This document shows, one piece after another, positions 53,501 through 59,500 of a stretch of DNA of 64,000 bases (positions are counted from its first letter, which is position 1; every line of letters begins with the position of its first letter). The position numbers and the translations under genes are program-made. This stretch comes from Patiria miniata (Eukaryota > Echinodermata > Asteroidea > Valvatida > Asterinidae), in NCBI RefSeq assembly GCF_015706575.1, contig NW_024037068.1:186001-250000 (forward strand), written 5' to 3'. A model generated the notes under the pieces. It was not told where the DNA came from and did not search any database. It was given only the letters and a program-made list of their open reading frames with translations.

Positions 53501-56500
53501 ATATCCTTCTCAGAGGGGAAACCATGTTTAGACTATACCATTTACGTACGGGGCCCCGGATTTTTACTACAATATCAAGGTACGATGCAAAATTAGAAAT
53601 CAAGAAATAAATCAAAATGGCTACCGAAAGTACAGAGTCAAAAAAAGCTTAACCCCAAAACAAAGAAATATAGTTTATATGTAAAAAACTATGTAGCACC
53701 AAAATTAAATATGACTTGGAAGCCCATTTATTAAATCACTTTTAGGCCAAAAAAATAAGTCGGTCTCTGGTCAGCGCGCGCGTCGATTTTAATCATGCGC
53801 GTCAATCTTTTTTTTTCCAAAATGTTCCGCGGTAGCTCCAACATCGCCCTCTATTGCCAAACCTCCTCAATTTTTTTTTTTTTTACCAAAGAGCACCAAG
53901 GAATGGGAAATTGCACCAAGGCGAATGATCGAGAGCACCAAGGCAAATTATGGAGGACACCAATGTACATGAGGACACCAAAAAAGCAAAATAGTACCCC
54001 ACCTTGTCTGTACAATCCAAGCTTGAAGAAAAAAAAAAAAGCCGCGTCCCCGCGTCAATTCCGGAACTTTGGTCTGACCAGAGACCAAATATTTTTTTTT
54101 TTTTGGCCTTAAGTGAGAAAATTATTTCAATTGCTATACACGTTAAAAGTTTATCACTATTTAAACAAAGTAACCCCAAAACCAGTTTCATTCAAAAGTA
54201 TTCTGACTGTTTGGAACAAAAAGGAAAATGACACAGAATACTGTTTTCAACAACTGTAGAACACAATATCTATATTAACAACCCTGCTTTGGCTAACAAT
54301 AGGATTTATAAAATCCACTTTTTTATTGAAAGACGGGCCTACAAAAGGACTTTGTTGAATATATTTAACTTTTAAGCCGAGGTTTTATCGCAGGTGATGT
54401 TTGAAGACAATTGTAAAGACAATTCTTGAAATTGCATTTTTGGACGAAACAGATTTTAGGGTCATTTCGTTTAAATGGTGATAATAGTTGAACAGATTGA
54501 GCAATTGAAATAATTTTTCAAAGTAGTTTAATAAATTGGCTTACCAGTCGTATGGTGCTACATATTTTTTTTAAAATATATGTCTTTGGGTTTGGGTTCC
54601 ACTTTTTTGACTCACCCTGTATAACATTATATTTGTGTTGCTTTTGCAGGAAATTGCCGTACGCGGTAGACCAAGAAGATCCCTTCTTGCCTCCGAATGA
54701 CAACACAGCCACCCTGGAGCGCTACCGGAGGAACGTTGAACCGCCACCGAGAAGGCAAGACAACCCACCGGTGACCCTGCCGTCCGACCCCCGGGCCAGG
54801 CCCACTTCCCTGGTCGGCTCAGTCCATGGCTACAGGTACTGGGCTCTTGTGAATTTTTTTCCCCTGATTTGTAATTATATAACAGCTGCTTCTTCATCTT
54901 GGGCAATTCTTGGGGAGGATTATTAACCAGCGAAATTGCTTGAATCTTACCCTTCCCAGCGTTGCACTTGAGATACGTGTCACAAGTAAATCACAAGTCC
55001 AGTCACAAGTCAACAGCGGATGAATGGCAATTGTGTAGTTACGGGCCCTGATCCTGTAACAGAACGAAAATCCACTTTTAAGTTATTGGACTTACAAAAC
55101 TAGTTAGAGACATTTAAAACTAACAGGAGTGTCTTGGAGAGATGGCATGGTTTTGATTTTTTTTTGGATAAAAATTTTGGGACAAAACAACAGAACGCAC
55201 AAAATGCAAAACGAAAATAAAGATGGCAATCACCGGCACGCAGCGTGAATGCACAAAAAATGCGTTGATTCGCATGGCATCAATTGTAAAATGCATACGA
55301 AAATTGCATTTTCTACAGAAAGATACAGTTCAAAATTGAAAATTTCCCCCCCCAAAAAAAAAGTGTCATTACTTTAGAATTAAAAGAAGTCTGCGTTAGG
55401 TTGCTGAAGTTGTTCTGGAATGATTAAAATAAATATCTTGACTTTAACTTGACCCAAATTAAAGAGGTGCCTGTGATTGCACAATTGACCTATTGCCGTT
55501 TGCGAGTAAGCCACGCCCCTTAGACAGCCCTATGGAATGTTTGTACGTTAAGTTTTGTTTGTCTCATATTTTGTGCGTTCCGCGTCCGTTTGTGGGGCTA
55601 TATCATGTAATTGGACAATATTTCACAAGCTGCGTTGACGCGATTCTAACGCGATTCTAACGCGATAGGTCAATTGCTGGATAAACAATAACAAAACGAC
55701 TCCTTTGCTACAGTTCAATTGAATAGCGTGTGAGTTGACATGAGATTGCATGACTTGTGATGGACTTGTGATGGACTTGTGATAGACTTGTGATAGACTT
55801 GTGATGGACTTGTGATGAACTTGTGATGGACTTGCGATTCCTCACAAGGACCTCGACTTCAACCAAAAACAAAACAGAAAACAAATAAATATGTAACTAA
55901 AACAGTTAAAAACTAAAATTGCTTCTTCGGTGAACAACACTTCCTTTAAAGGTAGAGTAGATCATTTGCAGCTATGCAAATAGTTAAAGGTGAAATTTTT
56001 GTGGAAAAGCTTATTTGGTTTAACGATAGTATTGGTGCTAAACTCCCTGTGAAATTATTCTTTCTGGCATGCTGTCATTTTGAGGAAAACACTATACGAA
56101 GGCCATTTCCAAAGATGCGCCGACTCCATGAATGGGTGCGCGCAAGCATTGACACGATGCTCACACGCGCGTGGTTGCTATTATTCATCAGTTCAGTGCG
56201 TGACATCGCGTAGCTGCAATCGGCTGATTGAGAACGTGTCCCGGATGCTGATTTTGGGTCCACTTCAAAACATGACTCGGCAACTTTTTGAATTGAAACC
56301 TAGATCCCAGAATATTGTTTTCTCGGAATATACAGCATTCACTGAGCTAAAACTTCATCAGGCTAGTTGCTAAGCACCCATCCTTAGATTTTGAGCACTT
56401 TTGTTGCTTCAAACGTAAAGAAAAAATGCACAAATGACAAATGATCTACCCTACCTTTAACAAAGAGAAGTTCTTGAATTTGTTTTCAAATCTACTCTAC

Positions 56501-59500
56501 CATCGGTTAAGTTGGGACCATCCAAACTAACTGACTGACAATGTCAAAAACCCTCTTTTTTCTGACCATTCCACTAAATGAAACATAACTTGACAAATAC
56601 TAATCCCATAGGCTGATAAAATAAACAATATCTTTGTTTCTAGGATATCAAATTCATTTCAAAATTCTCAACAACAAAAATCATGCAAATCCTGCTTCGA
56701 AATTTGCAACTTTTCAGACCGCACTCTCCCAAACCCAACGACGGGCCGAACCTATTCAATTACCTCCAGCGGGAAGGGTAAGTCGGGTCTCCCGAACCCA
56801 CTGCCCTTGGGCCGTATATATGCTGGCCATTTGACTTGCTGCTCTCTAATGCACATGGCACCTGACTAAACGCTTTAACTAATGCACATCTGCTTAGATT
56901 TTTAGACGCTACACAGAGAAATTGTAGTAGTTTTGAGTTTTGAAAACGCCGCTGTTTTCTTTCCAACGCTAGCTTTGTGGCTGAACCTAATTTTCCATTC
57001 TATATTAACAATTTCTGAATATTTTTTATACGCTTTCCTTTCAACTTGCCTCTTTTACACTTGTCTTTTAAGAGAAAAGTGCCAGCTCGAACTGCATACA
57101 ACACCCCCCCCAAAAAAAACCCTCAAAAATTTCATTGAACTAACTCAAACCCTTTTGTGCAATCCAGTAAGATGACACTAGAGTACAAGCGTTATCAAAT
57201 TCTATAATATCTGCCCTAAAATTTAGATCATTTCCATTTGTTCTAGTAACAGATATTAAAAACAACGTAGCTACATTATAGGTGCGTTCGATTAGCTCAC
57301 CCAGGTCGACTGGGGTTAGCCCCGTGCCATTTGATTAGCTCTGACATCATTCTCTGGGCTCACACGGGTGAGCCACCACAGACCCTGTTCTCGGAGCAGA
57401 GCTCAGTGGTGGAAATACGTCACATGCATGCGTCGTTCATTCCAAGAAACAGACAAATACGGCAGCCAGACAGCGGAAAAGATCAAGTGAACCCCAAAAA
57501 TCAACTTTATTTGAAGTCTAAACATGACTATTTATCGATCTTACTTCTTAGAGGCTATAATTTAAGCCCGGCGTTCTTACTTTTTGCGTTTGACAAAAAA
57601 TCAGTACATCACAAAGTAAGACTCAGTCAGAAATTGGCGTTGTGTCAATGGCCAATGGCTACAGACATCACGTTAGGATCATGATGGCCCGCATTTGAGC
57701 GCTCGATTAGCACGGCTCTCATGGCTAAACCATCTGCCTTTACCCGAGGCGACCCCGTTGAGCTAATCGAACGCACCCTATGTTAGAATAACTTCCGTGC
57801 TGCAAAACAAGCTGTGTTTGATTTGCTCACTGATACACTCACCTGCAGGGTGTATCCATACGCCGCATGGCAAAATAGTGCCCTTCACAGCTTCATGCTG
57901 CACGCTTTAATGTACATGCACGTTCGAGTTAATATTTTTATGTTAGAGTGTTGTCTGAAAGGCAAACGGGCAAATTGTTAATGTTCACTACTGTTTTTAT
58001 TTAAAAATAATTTGTGGATTGGGAGGGTTTTTTTAAATCAACTTTTACTTTGATCTTTTGATTTTTAAAAGCATGGTTAGTTGTTTTGGAGAGATAAAAA
58101 TGCAAAACAGAATGAAAAAAGTCAAGTATTTTCGAAGTTTTCTTGCTTGAAATGTTTGTATCTCGCGGTTGCCGTGATAGATTATGTGGTTTGCAGAAAA
58201 GAGGATTTTGCATCAAGTCACATGAATTATAAACACAAGTTTGGAAAGAAACAGATTTGAAAGTGAAAGAAAATAAATCATGAAAGTCTCTTTCATTACA
58301 TTCAATCGCCCAAGCTTCCATATTCATGCTGTGCACTCGGCTTTTAGTCATAAAAGTTTTGGCAGGGTTTGACAATTTTAAAAATATTTTTGGGGTTCTC
58401 ACAAAGAGATGTTACTGTGCAGTGAAGCCATGACTTCATATCAACTTCAAATATTCAATTGTAAGTTGATATATCTCAAGTGTGTGGATCATTCTGAGAC
58501 AGATCTTGAAGTCAAAGCACAGACAGGATAAAAAGTTCTTTTTTATAAAATTTATTTAACAATGGAACCATCTTTGAGACATTCTGGCAAAATGAGATTG
58601 AACTGGGCAAAGGCCATAGTGGAGAAAAATGCAAAAAAAAAAAAAACTAATGGGTGATATCTTTTTTAATTTTCAGATTTATTCATAGTTGTAATCTTTG
58701 ATACGACTACTACACATAGTTTAAAGAAACAGTATAAAAGTCATCAAATGAAAGTGTGTTTTTTTAAGGAAAAACAATTGGCATCTTTCATTTTCACAAA
58801 TACAAAACTCGAAACTTTAAAAGCCTTTTTCTCAGTATTTAACTTTTTTGACATAAAATAAATGCGAGCTTTAAACAGCCATAACTTGTCAACGGAATGT
58901 CTGATTGAAGTACAACAAACAGTACTGTAAGGAGAATTGTATTCTCTTTCCTAATACCTGCAAAGCCTAATTTTCACCTCTGCCCAGTTCTGTCTCATTT
59001 TGCCAGAACGCCTCACATTTTCTATTAAACTGCATCGTAGGTGCTCATGTTCACATGCAACGTTTGCCTCATTTTTCAGGACATGTTTAAAAAGTCTAGT
59101 TCCCAGCTCGTTCTGCCATGTTCATTCATATCTTAGTAGGTTTCACCACATCACCATCTTCATTTGTTGTCTTTCTCTGTGATTCTCTTTGTCTTGTGTG
59201 GTTAGCTATGAGCCGGGGCCTAGTGGCTGGGGTGCACCCACGGCAGCAGGAGCGGCACACTCATCCTCATCCAACCAACCCCCCGTCGGCCGCGATCGCT
59301 TCGACTCCCCTCCCCCATCTGTAAGTACATGTACACGCATTTGTCCAGTTGATGATGTTCACATGTATTAATATGTCATTCACATGCTGTTTACATGCTG
59401 TCCACATGTCATTCACATGATGTTCACATGATGTCCACATGCTGTCCACATGTCATTCACATGATGTTCACATGATGTTCACATGCTGTCCACATGTCGT

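Larger units (their letters stand above)
50498..54649 (+). other. Intron 11
   Basis: This is 4152 bases. It contains a fragment beginning GGGGCGGATCCAGGAATTTT (about 50696) with G runs of 14 and 12 at 50719-50732 and 50807-50818, the foldback element (51125-52088), the CCCTAACCC element (52225-52621) and the GGCC-ended element (53743-54111). A lone TGACTCACCCTGTATA string at 54608 resembles the end of the 49827 element. Confidence 0.8.
54836..59205 (+). other. Intron 12
   Basis: This is 4370 bases. It contains a short minisatellite pair (54980-55012, 55752-55838), the TTAAAGGTAG element (55946-56460), the GGTGCGTTCG element (57281-57777) and the TGAGACATTCTGG element (58573-59017). The rest is AT-rich without recognised features. 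Confidence 0.8.

Noticed and set aside
58001..58402. 133-residue frame on the minus strand of intron 12
   Set aside because: Lys-, Phe- and Asn-rich AT-driven frame without motifs or splice support.
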